Source: Pieris napi (Eukaryota > Arthropoda > Insecta > Lepidoptera > Pieridae). From it: DNA of 64,000 nt. The DNA lies in NCBI RefSeq assembly GCF_905475465.1, contig NC_062256.1:2675662-2739661 (forward strand), given 5' to 3'. Below, in pieces: positions 20,501 through 30,365 of this stretch. Position numbers and translations under genes: made by a program. The notes beneath the pieces were generated by a model. The model searched no databases, was not told the DNA's origin, and saw nothing but the letters and a program-made list of their open reading frames with translations. Within the stretch, counting starts at the first letter, position 1, and each line of letters starts with the position of its first letter.

Positions 20501-21691
20501 GATTTTATTTAGGGAGTTTGATTCTTCTTTGTTTAAATGGTCGCCTCTAATGAGGGACCAAACTTTGCTCTGACGATCTGTTTGGGAAATACAATTAAAA
20601 TTATTTATCTCATGTTGAGTTTGTTCCTTAGTATGTTTGTCAAAGTCAAAAATAGTAACAGGGATGGAAGGAGTGCTAATAATCTTATCTTGTTTGTCTA
20701 AATTAATGCAAGTTGTAAGAAAAGAGTTGTTTGCGACGGTCACTAATGAGCGTGGAATAATAATGCCATGATCTAATGTATGTTTTTCAACGATTGCTTC
20801 GCCAAAATTCATAGAATTTGTTGTACATCTAATTACTGTTTCCGATCGTTTGTTAATTACTTGTTTTTCGAGGGATACAGTATAGTTCTGTGAATTTAAT
20901 TCTTGTAGTTTTTCATGTAAATAAAATAAGTCATAACTTTTGACGCCAATTGTTAAGATTTTCGATTGTACTTCAATTTTACAGTCATATTCAGTCATAA
21001 AGTCATTACCTAAAATACCGTCAGCTTTTATGTTAAGGTTTGCAACATGAAATTTATGTTTAGGTAAATTGTCAAGGGAAATATTTGCCGTTCCTAAGGT
21101 CAGCATCTGAGATTGAGAACTGGAAATACCTTGAATAGAAACTATATTTAATTCGTTAATGCAAGCTAAACCTATTTTATCTTTACGTATGACAGATATA
21201 CCAGCACCGGTATCAATTAAAAGAGTCACAGGTTTATTATCTATGTAAAATGTAGCATGTAAGAGATTGTCTGGAGGAATATCATTTAAAGCAGAGATTG
21301 AAAAAGATTTAATATTCTTGTTGTTTGATTTCGACTTACGTTTATTTTTTTTATAATGGTATTTTGAATTCGATTTAGTAGTAGTATGAGATACAGCGGG
21401 TTTACAAGATTCAGCGATATTTTGAGATACAGTGGGGTTAGAAGATACAGTGCGATTTTTAGATTCAGAGGATTTTGGAGATTCATCGTGCTTATAAGAA
21501 ATAGTAGAATCCGTATTATGACCAAAGGTTTGGGACTGGCTACCCTGTTTGTAGGTCTGTATAAAGCTAGCTTCGAAATCTGTCTGTGTGCAAGCTTCTT
21601 TGCATTGCCTCCGATAGGCTGGTTTATTATGCAAGGATGCAGGCACAGTGCTTTGTAACACTCGACTTGATTTTGGAATTTGAGGAAGCAT
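17540..21691 (-). CDS. pol: Errantivirus Pol polyprotein (protease, RT, RNase H, integrase)
   Basis: 1383 codons without a stop. In order: retropepsin with DTGAG near residue 160; reverse transcriptase with WRVVIDYRKLND, LDLASGFHQI, NAPATFQRAMD and the catalytic FVFLDDIVVF; RNase H starting TTDAS and including ERELLAIVWA; integrase zinc-binding H..H/CQIC; the integrase catalytic core with DLVSY, SDQGTEF and the E in SIERFHATLRD; and a C-terminal WEGPYLIV module typical of Gypsy integrases. All key catalytic residues are present. The frame is -1 relative to gag and stays open upstream through the overlap with the gag end, so synthesis by -1 frameshifting is likely. Nothing suggests inactivation. 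Confidence 0.95.
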   Translation of the reverse strand: MLPQIPKSSRVLQSTVPASLHNKPAYRRQCKEACTQTDFEASFIQTYKQGSQSQTFGHNTDSTISYKHDESPKSSESKNRTVSSNPTVSQNIAESCKPAVSHTTTKSNSKYHYKKNKRKSKSNNKNIKSFSISALNDIPPDNLLHATFYIDNKPVTLLIDTGAGISVIRKDKIGLACINELNIVSIQGISSSQSQMLTLGTANISLDNLPKHKFHVANLNIKADGILGNDFMTEYDCKIEVQSKILTIGVKSYDLFYLHEKLQELNSQNYTVSLEKQVINKRSETVIRCTTNSMNFGEAIVEKHTLDHGIIIPRSLVTVANNSFLTTCINLDKQDKIISTPSIPVTIFDFDKHTKEQTQHEINNFNCISQTDRQSKVWSLIRGDHLNKEESNSLNKIVIEYSDIFYTEGDKLTFTNHTKHTIPTTSNIPINTKTYRFPHIHQQEVKTQVDKMLNENIIRPSTSPWSSPIWVVPKKVDASGKQKWRVVIDYRKLNDITIGDSYPLPNITDILDKLGHSVYFTTLDLASGFHQIELESNDIPKTAFNTPYGHYEFLRMPFGLKNAPATFQRAMDSVLYGLQGERCFVFLDDIVVFASSLQEHEQKLYEVFNRLRKNGLKVQPDKCEFLRKEVAYLGHIISSEGVKPNPDKVHAVDNFPVPKSCKDIKSFLGLTGYYRRFISNFSSLTKPLTSLLKKDVPFVWGETQQSAFEECKHLLTNPPILQYPDFTKEFILTTDASLHAIGAVLSQGQIGKDLPIAYASRTLNKAESNYSTIERELLAIVWAVKHFRPYLFGRKFKIVTDHKPLTWLFSIKDPGSRLVRWRLKLEEYEYEVIYKAGKNNTNADALSRPSILNTNTIDLTCDKNTDKNEIDSHDDYLQLNYQHFTEISDYSFDTPNLHISPDKLLDERHKDIFIAISCDISDKNNLYNEAISMCSQVEPFLKKSKALYETDLLVSNKKQNIYFNYSRPLYFDPWDSESYFKSLLSCLQNNDLKSLYVPDLKDDATCKLKGNEQLHITSYLADIYNCKITICENKVKTPNPEDIPSILKSFHDDPLSGHRGIVETTRKIRSEYFWKGMTDTIKNYIDKCQICQRSKIQRKTYKAPMVITSSSTEPFERVSIDLVSYSEVTHDSNKYILTLQDDLTRFVQAYPIVDKQAITVAKTLLIFCQHYGVPKRFHSDQGTEFVNSIIKQLMKLLGSNHTLSTAYHPQSNGSIERFHATLRDHIRSYHKKNNCNWDQIIPFAVICHNTAVNQSLGFTPHELLFGYKPRSLYSLKELNEYTTCDYLHDLNERLKVSRDVALRNLQAMKEKAKERYDKNIRNIAKYNVGDYVMLKVPNPNNLDSKWEGPYLIVRIGFNENYIIRKNGRNQIVHANRLRPSHES

Positions 21692-21699
21692 TGAATAGT

Positions 21700-22605
21700 C
21701 TAAAGAGCTGGGTTCATCGAGTAGGAGCTGGTAGCGATTTCCAACGGGTCGCTCATTTCGTTGGTCGCTTCTAAGTTTAAATGGCGGATTGGTGCAGGGA
21801 GAGCGCGTTGTTTATTTTGCTCGTTGTATGCTCTCTTGCGACATTCGTTTATTGAATGCCCAATATTTTTACAATAAGCACATGTCTTTGGAGAAAATCT
21901 AGGATTAGGAGGCCTGAATGGAATATTTGGGTTTCTAATAGATTGGTAATTATTTTGATATGCATTACTCCTAATTGCTGGCCTAGGAGTTGGAACTGGT
22001 CTAAATAAAGATTGCCTAGCTTTGTTCATAGCCCTAATTTGATCTTCTTGCATTGCAAAACGACCTGCTTCTCTCAAGGTATCGAAACCTTTTGTTCTGA
22101 GCATTATACCCATGTCTGTAGAGAGACCGTTGAGGAATATGCTTAAGGCGGTTTCCTCGGTGGTTGCTACACGTCCGTCTAATGTTGAATCGCAAATTTC
22201 TGAGTGTAGTTTTTCTAAGATTTTGCAACGACAAAGATCTACTCTATGATAAAATTGGGTTAAGGACTCATCATGTCTCTGGAAAATCGATTGAAGTTCT
22301 AAATTCAAATGTTGAATCGTCTTGGTATTCGCGAATCTCTCAATAAGAAATCTCTTTAGTTCATCCCACGTCTCGTAAGTTTTACACCGAACTTCTGAGG
22401 CCGCGATGCCTTTAATATTATTTAGAGCACAAGTTAACAAAGTCTCCCGTTCAAACGGAGATGACAGTTTAAACACAGTATCACAGGACCTAATGTAACC
22501 GTAAATTTCATCGTGATTGTTTGTGTCGAATATAGGAATAAGATTTATAAGAGTTTGAATATTAACTGGTGATGCCTTCATTATGCTTTCGGTCTTTAAT
22601 GACAT
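21700..22605 (-). CDS. gag: Errantivirus Gag (capsid-nucleocapsid)
   Basis: 301 codons starting at ATG 22605 and ending at TAG 21700. The N-terminal two thirds look like a Ty3/Gypsy capsid (LIERFANTKTIQHLNLELQS, then SLTQFYHRV). A CCHC zinc knuckle CAYCKNIGHSINECRKR follows in an Arg/Pro/Asn-rich tail. It is shorter than the roughly 400-residue Gag of some relatives, but no break is seen. The pol frame overlaps its last codons. Confidence 0.9.
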   Translation of the reverse strand: MSLKTESIMKASPVNIQTLINLIPIFDTNNHDEIYGYIRSCDTVFKLSSPFERETLLTCALNNIKGIAASEVRCKTYETWDELKRFLIERFANTKTIQHLNLELQSIFQRHDESLTQFYHRVDLCRCKILEKLHSEICDSTLDGRVATTEETALSIFLNGLSTDMGIMLRTKGFDTLREAGRFAMQEDQIRAMNKARQSLFRPVPTPRPAIRSNAYQNNYQSIRNPNIPFRPPNPRFSPKTCAYCKNIGHSINECRKRAYNEQNKQRALPAPIRHLNLEATNEMSDPLEIATSSYSMNPAL

Positions 22606-22874
22606 GATGATTATTAAAATGTAGAATGCGTGTGTAGTTAAATATGAATAATGTAATTAAATGAAATATAAGATATAGTAATACAGGATAATATATATAA
22701 AACACACAAAATATGGAAATATAGGAAAAGAATGAGCCACAAGTAAAATGCCACTTATCACAGTAACACGAACCACAAGAGCATAGTATCGGCGAAAACT
22801 ATTAAAAGCCTAAGGCTACCGTACTAGGCGATGCTAGTCCTTTGTACGTTTGCTTCGTCTTACTACACAAGTAG
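22606..22874 (-). other. 5' leader of the provirus
   Basis: Non-coding leader between PBS and gag, probably containing the splice donor for env, which I could not fix, and packaging signals. No ORF. Confidence 0.55.
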
Positions 22875-22892
22875 ATCCTACCGACTGCGCCA
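22875..22892 (-). other. Primer binding site
   Basis: On the minus strand, four bases after the 5' LTR, TGGCGCAGTCGGTAGGA is complementary to a tRNA 3' end ...CCGACTGCGCCA. I recall this matching insect tRNA-Ser, as in 17.6/297-type elements. The tRNA identity is from memory. Confidence 0.8.
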
Positions 22893-22896
22893 AATT

Positions 22897-23181
22897 TGTT
22901 ATGAGGCAGTGACTAAAACTTGTTTTTAAAACTAACAAACTTTATTTAAAATTATGTTTACAAAAACTAACGTTGGAGTTCGAATATGGAATCGAAGTGC
23001 CTTTGAAAGGATCGGGATTTGGTACTTAAAGGTTTGGGTAGGAGTAGGGATACATTAGGGGAACAAACAATGTCATTAGGTACTTAACTATAACTTATCA
23101 CTACATGAACATATGGTTAAACTTATACAAGGCAAAAAATAACAGTTGAAAGTTTAATAATATAGTGGGGACCACATAACA
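22897..23181 (-). repeat. 5' LTR of the provirus
   Basis: 285 bp, identical by eye to 14997-15281 at an offset of exactly 7900. It should carry the promoter for the minus-strand element. Confidence 0.93.
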
Positions 23182-23185
23182 ACAG

Positions 23186-26100
23186 TGTATTGAGTTATAT
23201 TAGCATACTTGTTATGCGTATTTTATTGCATTATTGAATCAGTCGACGCTTATTCAAGGTGTACAAACCTTAAGAGAAATAAGATATCATCTTATTTCTC
23301 TTAAGGTTTGTACACGCTTTATATACGCATAATAAATATTTGTCATAAAAAGAGGTTTGTTTTATTTTAGTAATACCTACTAAGCTTTATTTACACAAAT
23401 ATGTGCTAATAGCAAATCTACAATGACAGTAAAATTTAAAACACATGACAGCCATGGCTGCGACCCATGACTGTTATTTGTACATGATGTGGACTGTTTA
23501 ATTTTAGATTATGCTACCAGCCTTATTTGGCATAAAACAAACGACCCATAGCATTTATAAAATAGATAACGAGTAAATTAGTAGACCCAGATAATATAGG
23601 GTTGCATTTAAATTTTAATACAACATGTGTGTGAGTGTTTGCTTTCTGCGACATCTGTTTTTTGCGAAAGGCAGCGAAAGTTTTGAAACCTTTATTATTT
23701 TGAAATAGTTAAATATTTGCCTGTCATGTTAATATTTCATTCAACAACATTTAAACACAATTTACCACGTGTTAATTACGACAATGTAATCCTAATCGTA
23801 TTGTTGTGTTCGTATTCGTATGAATAAATTATGAACGCAGCCAAAGACTTTCCATGTTTTGTTTCCATAAGCGAAACTTTTAACCTAACGCCTGGTAATT
23901 TTATATAGTAAACATTTTGTACTGGTAAACTATTGGTGAATTAATAAATTAGAAACTGTTATACTCAATACAGTTTTGTTAATTTTATTTAAAACTGAAA
24001 ACACTATTTTTGTTATGTGTATATTTTGTGGCGATATATAAATATAATAGGCGAATAAATATTGTAATAAAGGGCATCACAATTTTCGACCCGGATTTGT
24101 CAAGTTCACTGAAAGAATTGTTATGACAATTGTCAGCTGTCAGTATAGCAAAGCTGCGCTTGCGCCTTGCCCCGTTCATAATTCTGTATTTCGAAGTTTT
24201 GCTAAGTTGAAAGTTATTTCTAGGCAATAAGAGTGGTAAAAAAGCTTTATCATAGTAGATAATTCATTTGTTATATGATTTCTGCGAAACGGCTAGGTGC
24301 TTCAAGGACTATAGACACCTTATGAAATCAGTCGACTTTTGAGTGAATATTAAATTAACAACGTTAATATAGAACTGTGTTTAACTTGTGAAAGTTTTGT
24401 GAATCGTGTTTTTGCCAGCATTGACGTGAGAAAACCTGGGTAAATATTTTCCTTATTCATTAATGCTAAAAATTATGTTACTTGCATGATGTTTAGGTAT
24501 CTTTTTTAAATGTATGTTTAATATGATGGTAAACACAAATTGCTACCATTGCAAAAACGCAAATAAACGCGATAAAGTTCAGCAAGGTTTTTTTAGTAGT
24601 AAATAAGCAGTTTTTAAAAACATTTTAGTACTAACTCACTTAGATATTGTAGTTCTGCCACATTTAAGAAACCAAATTTACTTTTAATCTTTAATATAAC
24701 TACTATATAACTCAATCTATTGTGTGTTTTATATTATTACAATTTACTATTCACCCTTAAAACTATAAAACAATGAGAGGCTTTGTTAGTTGACCCAAAA
24801 ATTACTGTTTTAGTTTTCAAAAGACATTTTATATTAAAATATTCACTATCAGGTGATAATGAATCACTAAAGTATGACATCAAAGAATTTACTGTCAAAA
24901 CCAATATATTCTAGTATGTTTATTACATACTATATAAATATAAATATAAATATATTCTAGTATGTTTATTACACTAATATATATTGTTACATATACACAA
25001 TCATGTTTAATAAAAATCATTACACATTAATTATAAACATAGATAGGTATGTATACCTATATATATATATAGTTACTGGATTAAATGACAGCCTTATTCT
25101 AATAGGCAATCTTAGGCAACTACTTTTCAGCTACTAAATAAAAATCAATGTAAACAGAACACTGAAGAAATTAGCGTTGAAAGGAATAATAAAGTAAATT
25201 AATTTCAAAATCATGATAGTTCATAGCAGTCAGGTTTATGACAGACACAATTATGTTCCGGTACTCATAGACAACTGCCCGGCCAGTGTAAAAAGTATCC
25301 ACAGTGCTGTCGTCCTAAACAGGGTCAGGTATAGGTGAAAAATATTTGGAAGAGAAGAAGTTTTAAGAAATTAAATAAAGGACCGGAAAATTAACTAACT
25401 TAAAATATTAAAATTATTTTATAACCATAGACCATTATTATAATTACCATACCAATTATATGTTAACTGTGTATCCAACATACAGATTTATCGAACAAGG
25501 AAAATTGTCATAGCCTTTAGATATAGGTAGGGTATACATTTAACAAATTAAACATGAACAATATAGACCTGTTATTTCCTTATAAATTTTAAGATAATTA
25601 TTTTGGTTATCTAACATGACAACATAAAGTGTGCAAAAAGATCATGTGGTTAAATAAACTGAAATAATAAACATGAACAGGCAAATATATTTTTTTTATC
25701 AATAATCTAGTAGTAATAACAAGGTAATTTAGATACTACTTTCTGAAACAAGTTATTAGTTTCATGTTTTTAATTTATCACACTATCAATATAATACCAA
25801 AACAATAACAAATAAGTACATAAACTATTGTTTTTTTGCCAGTCCAGAGATTATAACCACATTTAGATTGTTAAAACAGCATCTTTATTGTTTGATAGAT
25901 TTTATAAGCGCTGGTATTGTTGACCAGAGAGCCCAAAGACTGCTTAGGTTTTAATAGGTTTGTATTCCATGGTTATCAATATTGTAGTTGAAGATTGATA
26001 TTAGCTACGCAGTGAATTAATTAAAATTAATGTTGTATCCAGGTCAATGTAATTAACCAAACTAATTAATATTATCATAAACCAATAAACAAACTATTAA

Positions 26101-26239
26101 TCTAAATTATATGGCTGGGTATTATGTTGTATTTTGACTATTACTAGAGCTAAATGGCGGTTACAAATTTAATTTATTTCATACCTAGTGGAAACTACGT
26201 ATACAGTGTAAAAACTCTATATAACATTCAAGGGACTGC
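23186..26239. other. AT-rich region without a recognisable gene
   Basis: Mostly single-copy-looking sequence. It contains a 57-bp palindrome (23259-23315) and short AT-repeats around 24950 and 25060. A possible non-coding exon with donor is at about 24300-24437. An 80-codon minus-strand ORF at 23985-24227 shows no domain and is not supported. Confidence 0.5.
23259..23315. repeat. 57-bp near-perfect palindrome
   Basis: Arms of 27 nt (gtgtacaaaccttaagag at the outer part) around a 3-nt centre. It lies 74 bp beyond the provirus target duplication. Confidence 0.85.
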
Positions 26240-26762
26240 GCCTATTTTGACGTTACAAAGAGTTGCCGTTTAATGGAAAGAAAAATCTGTATTAGAAAAA
26301 GAAAGTTTATTTCAGACTAGTGTTAGTAATTACATAAAAACAATTCGTATTTGAACGCTATTACGTTGTCTGTTACTTTTGTACTGTATCAGTAGTAAGG
26401 TTGTATTTTTTTACTTATTTAATTCATATGCAACTTCGTGATAAAGCACATGCAAGTATACCCAATTTGTAAAAAAAAATAACGGATTTCTTGGAAAGTT
26501 CGGTACGACAGTCGAGTTTATTTCTCGCTATGACAATAAAGCGACAAAACAACGTACACAGCTCCGCAGTTTTAACTGATTTCAGCAACTTAAAAAGTAC
26601 TTTCTAGTGTTAGTTGTTATCGTTATTGAGGGTGGGTGTAATGCTATGTAGAGTGTATCATTGTATGGAAGACAAGCTAAACCAACCAAAGCCGTGTGAT
26701 TTCGACGCCTTAAGGGGTTTGTCGTTACTTCGAAGGATGTTACATGGAGTTTGCACAGTATA
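26240..26762. repeat. Dispersed ~520-bp repeat, copy 1
   Basis: Matches 36578-37268 over its length (ggaaagaaaaatctgtatta, cagactagtgttagt, gcgacaaaacaacgtacaca, gtatcattgtatggaagac). No coding potential or transposon termini recognised. A Helitron lies just beyond its right end (26779). Confidence 0.65.
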
Positions 26763-26778
26763 TGTTTTTATAATATTA

Positions 26779-27080
26779 CTAGCTGATCTGGCAAACGTCG
26801 TTTTGCCATGTTTATCATTTATAATAAAAAATAGGGTTTGATTGTAGAGGGGTGAAAATAAGGGGCTGTATGTATTTTTTAATGCTCTATCATAAAAAAA
26901 TAAAAAATTATCTAAAAATTAAAAAAATAAATTTAGTGGTGGACTATCTTAACATTTAGGGGGATGTTTTCCGATTCTTAGACATACCCAATATGCACAC
27001 AAAATTTCATGAGAATCGGTCAAGCCGTTTCGGAGGAGTTTAACTACAAACACCGCGACATGAGAATTTTATATATTAGA
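26779..27080 (-). mobile_element. Helitron, Lep1-like
   Basis: On the minus strand it starts TCTAATATATAAAATTCTC and ends GCCAGATCAGCTAG, with A and T flanks. Same internal block as 10412-10718. Confidence 0.75.
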
Positions 27081-27900
27081 TTTTTGTTTCTTTGTTGTGC
27101 ATGTTCCTGCAATAGTGTTGGAATAACATGCTACAACTGTATTGACATGGTTAAACCGCGTGACAAATAAAATATTATTGCCGCACATTATTGTGACACG
27201 CTTTTTATTTAAACTTATAGAAGTTGAATTAGTAAACTCGTGGTACTTTGTCAAACGAGTTATTTGGGTTTATTAAATGGGTATACTTGATCATGATATG
27301 ATTTTCCTTTAGCGAGACCGGTTACTCGATGACGTCAATATTTTTTTGCATTGTAGCTAATAAGGGCAGAATCTTCTAGATTCTCTACTGTTTATAGGGA
27401 ATGACAGCTTCGGTATGTATGTTTATTGTCTGTGGTCAACGCGTACTACACGTAACGGATAGGCTTAATACATTCTTTATATATTTCGTCATGTAGAGTG
27501 CATTTCAGCAGCAGCGGGACAGTTACGTAAATGTGTCGCGTTGGATTATAAATCCGTTCAAAAAGGTTTTATTTAAATTTATACTTTTTTTTATATATAA
27601 ACTCTTTTGCACAAAAACACCGAAGGAAATTTACATTCTAAGGTCATTTTCAGTTAATTAAATGAAATTTAATTGACGTAATATACTAATAATAGCGTAA
27701 ATACGTGTGAATTCTGGCAATGTTTTCATTAATTTCTGATGAATTAACAAACAAACCAATCAATATGTAGTCGGCAGTAAAGAGAAGATTTTTTTACGTT
27801 TTTAATTAAATTGGTGTGAATATATGTATGAATTATTGTTTAAATATAAACTCCTTTGCAAAATTCACGTTCTAAGGACGATTTTACTTAATTAAATGAA

Positions 27901-28010
27901 ATTTAAAGAAAACACTTTTTTACCGGATAAAAGTTATGTATTATTATACATTTACAACTATTATAATAATACATAACTGTAATCCGGTAAAAAAAGTTTG
28001 TTCTTTAAAT
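27901..28010. mobile_element. Palindromic MITE-like element (110 bp)
   Basis: Arms of about 45 nt run from atttaaagaaaacacttttt to the complementary ttctttaaat at 28010, each containing taccgga and ttatgtattatta. A single-arm remnant is at 7400-7450. Confidence 0.65.
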
Positions 28011-28316
28011 GTGTAAAGGTTATGTTAATCAAAGACCATATTAAATGAAATTTAACTGTCGAAATTTAACGGCGTACTCTGTATATGTACTTATAATTTT
28101 AAATGAATACGCGTAAAGTGGCAATGTTTTTATTTTTTGATTGATATAAAACCGATATATTTTTTCCATAAAGTTACAAATGTAAAACCCTAATATCGTA
28201 CCCCTTGCCAAAATCACAGCTTGAAGCCATTTTTTGCAAAATTGTTAATTTTGATTAATTTGATATAAATACTCGTGGATTTGTTATGACTTATGCAGAC
28301 CTTGTATACTTATACA

Positions 28317-28354
28317 CACGTTAATGGATATCCACTTGGATATCCATTAACGTG
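28317..28354. repeat. 38-bp perfect palindrome
   Basis: Arms cacgttaatggatatcca and its complement around a 2-nt centre. Confidence 0.85.
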
Positions 28355-28429
28355 GGGAAATGCATAATGCTACCCCCCGTGACACCCAAATTAAAGGAAG
28401 ATTGGGAAGGCTGAAAATAGTTGACCAAT

Positions 28430-28740
28430 TCCTTAAAGGCCGGCAACGCACTAACGAGCAGTCTGGCTTTGAGAGTGTATATATTTAAATGATGATTTAT
28501 GTATATAGTGTATATTTAAATGATCCTAATCCTTTAGATTGATTTGCTCCAGTTTAAACAATTTGTATGGCTCAAAACATAGCGATTAAAAATAGTGGCG
28601 GTAAGTTTCTTGCCAGTTCTTCTTGCCCGCTCTACGCTCTTGACTTGTGAACTAGTAAATGTAAATTTAGAATTAATTTAACTTCTTTTCTGGCGTTCAT
28701 AAGTGTATTTGTTTACCTATATGAATAAATGAGTTTGTGT
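28430..28740 (+). repeat. LINE 3' tails (two families joined)
   Basis: A fragment with aaaggccggcaacgcact (as at 40820) is followed by a jockey-like tail from about 28518 (atcctaatcctttagattga, cttgccagttcttcttgccc, ending in tgaataaatgag). The same tail occurs at 37590-37968 and 53640-53812. Confidence 0.55.
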
Positions 28741-29121
28741 GTCCATGGGCAGTGGTATCACTTTGACAAGTAAATGCACCGTTTTATAAAAAAAAATATA
28801 AAGATAATTTCATAGGTTTTGTAATATAAAGTACATGTGGTGATTTTATAGGGAAGTAGATATAAGTGCAAATTGTTTCGATCGCAAGTTTTCCTGTGTT
28901 AGAATTGACGTCAAGACAATTATGTGTTTGCGTTGGTGTTTGAATTATCCTTGTAAAAACTTGACGCTAAAAATGCATACTTAAAATAAATACTCCAATA
29001 ATAGTATACAACGTTAATGACGTAATTTAACTTCGTTCTTCGCTCACTCCAGTGAGCTTGTCCCTTCCCCAAGCTGAGGTTCGAGTCACGCAGGAGACGC
29101 CTTTGCGCTAGTCGTGGAAAA

Positions 29122-29368
29122 GTTGCCCTGCGATTCTGTAACTCACTTTTCGAACTCACACAGCGGTTTTCGCATCGGCGGTCGCTCTCAAATCAGTCGT
29201 GAAGCAGTCATTTTATGTTTTGGCATTCTGAAAAGGTGGGAGCTTGTAGTTTATTGTTTATCAAAATGCCAAATCATATACTGCTTCACGACTGATTTGA
29301 GAGCGACCGCCGATGCGAAAACCGCTGTGTGAGTTCGAAAAGTGAGTTACAGAATCGCAGGGCTCAAC
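29122..29368. mobile_element. Foldback/MITE-like element, ~107-bp arms
   Basis: The left arm (29122-29229: ccctgcgattctgtaactca ... ctcaaatcagtcgtgaagca) is inversely repeated with almost no mismatch at 29262-29368. About 32 bp separate the arms. No flanking duplication could be fixed and no ORF is convincing; the ORFs on both strands are palindrome artefacts. Confidence 0.8.
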
Positions 29369-29369
29369 T

Positions 29370-29884
29370 CGCCAAAACAGCCCGAGCTAAGCTATAAAGG
29401 CCCTTAAGGGAGAGCGAGAATCCATCCAAAAAAAAAACGCCATTATAGTTGGCATCGGGGTTGTTGACCTGTATCACCATTAATTCCATAGCATAAAAAG
29501 GCTTTTATTACATTAGATGTAGATGTACTTACTAAGAGTAAAAAAAACAAACTCTATTATATTATTATCTATAAGTGCAATACCATAGACAACGCCAACA
29601 CGAGAAAGTATTATAATCTGTGCCTTTCCCAGTGCGCTCTCCGCTGATATAATCAAATTGTTATTTATTCTCTGGTTGTGAAGAGGCGACTGATTGATTA
29701 ATTCTAGCTATGGTAATATTTTAACGTCAATGGCCAATGTGGAAGACCAAAGATGATTGAGTCTTAGTTTTATTTTCCGTCACACGCCTGGCTACAGGGT
29801 AAAATACAGAGTCAATATTAAGAAAAATATGCAAAAATAAATTTTTGACAAACCGAAGTCACGCCACTTTTAGGGCAAGGTTAA
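29370..29884. other. No recognisable feature
   Basis: AT-rich, without coding signal. Confidence 0.35.
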
Positions 29885-30365
29885 AACATTTTTATACGCT
29901 TTATATTAGCTTCACCTGTATGTATGTATGTAACCGACTCGTTCGGACTCGATTTTGACCCACTTTAAACGGACAGATTTTATTCAAACTTTGCGCACCT
30001 GTCAAAGATCGATGACAATGCAATAATCCGAAAAAAAAAATGAAAAAAATAAAAAATAAATAATAGTTTAAAAAAACTAGAACACACGCTATATATATAT
30101 AGAAAACTAAACTAAAAAACAGAAAATAAATTTTATTAAATATTAATTAAGAATAATGTAAATAATTCCTAATTTAGGCTGAAAATGGTAATGAACAAAA
30201 ATACTGGTATTATTGTGAAAAAGCGTGGGTTGCTCGATAGACGAAAAATATGGCACAGAGCGCCTATTTACATTATTCTTAATTAATATTTATTAAAATT
30301 TATTTTTTGTTTTTTAGTTTAGTTTTCTATATAAAGCGTGTGTTCTAGTTTTTTTTAACTATTAT
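29885..30365 (-). mobile_element. Foldback family with (CATA)n end, copy 1
   Basis: On the minus strand it begins gctttatattagcttcac complement and the tatg/cata run, then the conserved gcacctgtcaaagatcgatg block. An AT-rich inverted repeat follows: attaagaataatgtaaata near 30150 pairs with the complement near 30270. Other copies: 45430-45845 and 54000-54360. Confidence 0.6.

Larger units (their letters stand above)
14993..23185 (-). mobile_element. Full-length Ty3/Gypsy errantivirus-like provirus
   Basis: The element itself is 14997-23181 (8185 bp), inserted on the minus strand between copies of ACAG (14993-14996, 23182-23185). The two 285-bp LTRs look identical base for base and have TG..CA ends. 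In element order it carries the 5' LTR, PBS, gag, pol, env, PPT and 3' LTR, and none of the three ORFs has an internal stop. This is the layout of insect errantiviruses (gypsy, 17.6 and TED types). Identical LTRs imply recent insertion. It lies downstream of gene 3. Confidence 0.95.
27081..28430. other. AT-rich region with two palindromes, no gene
   Basis: No coding signal seen. Palindromic elements are listed separately at 27901-28010 and 28317-28354. Confidence 0.5.

Noticed and set aside
23985..24227. 80-codon minus-strand ORF
   Set aside because: No domain or repeat relation; composition looks like random AT-rich sequence.
26614..26841. 75-codon ORF in the dispersed repeat
   Set aside because: It spans the boundary between the repeat and the Helitron at 26779, so it cannot be one gene.
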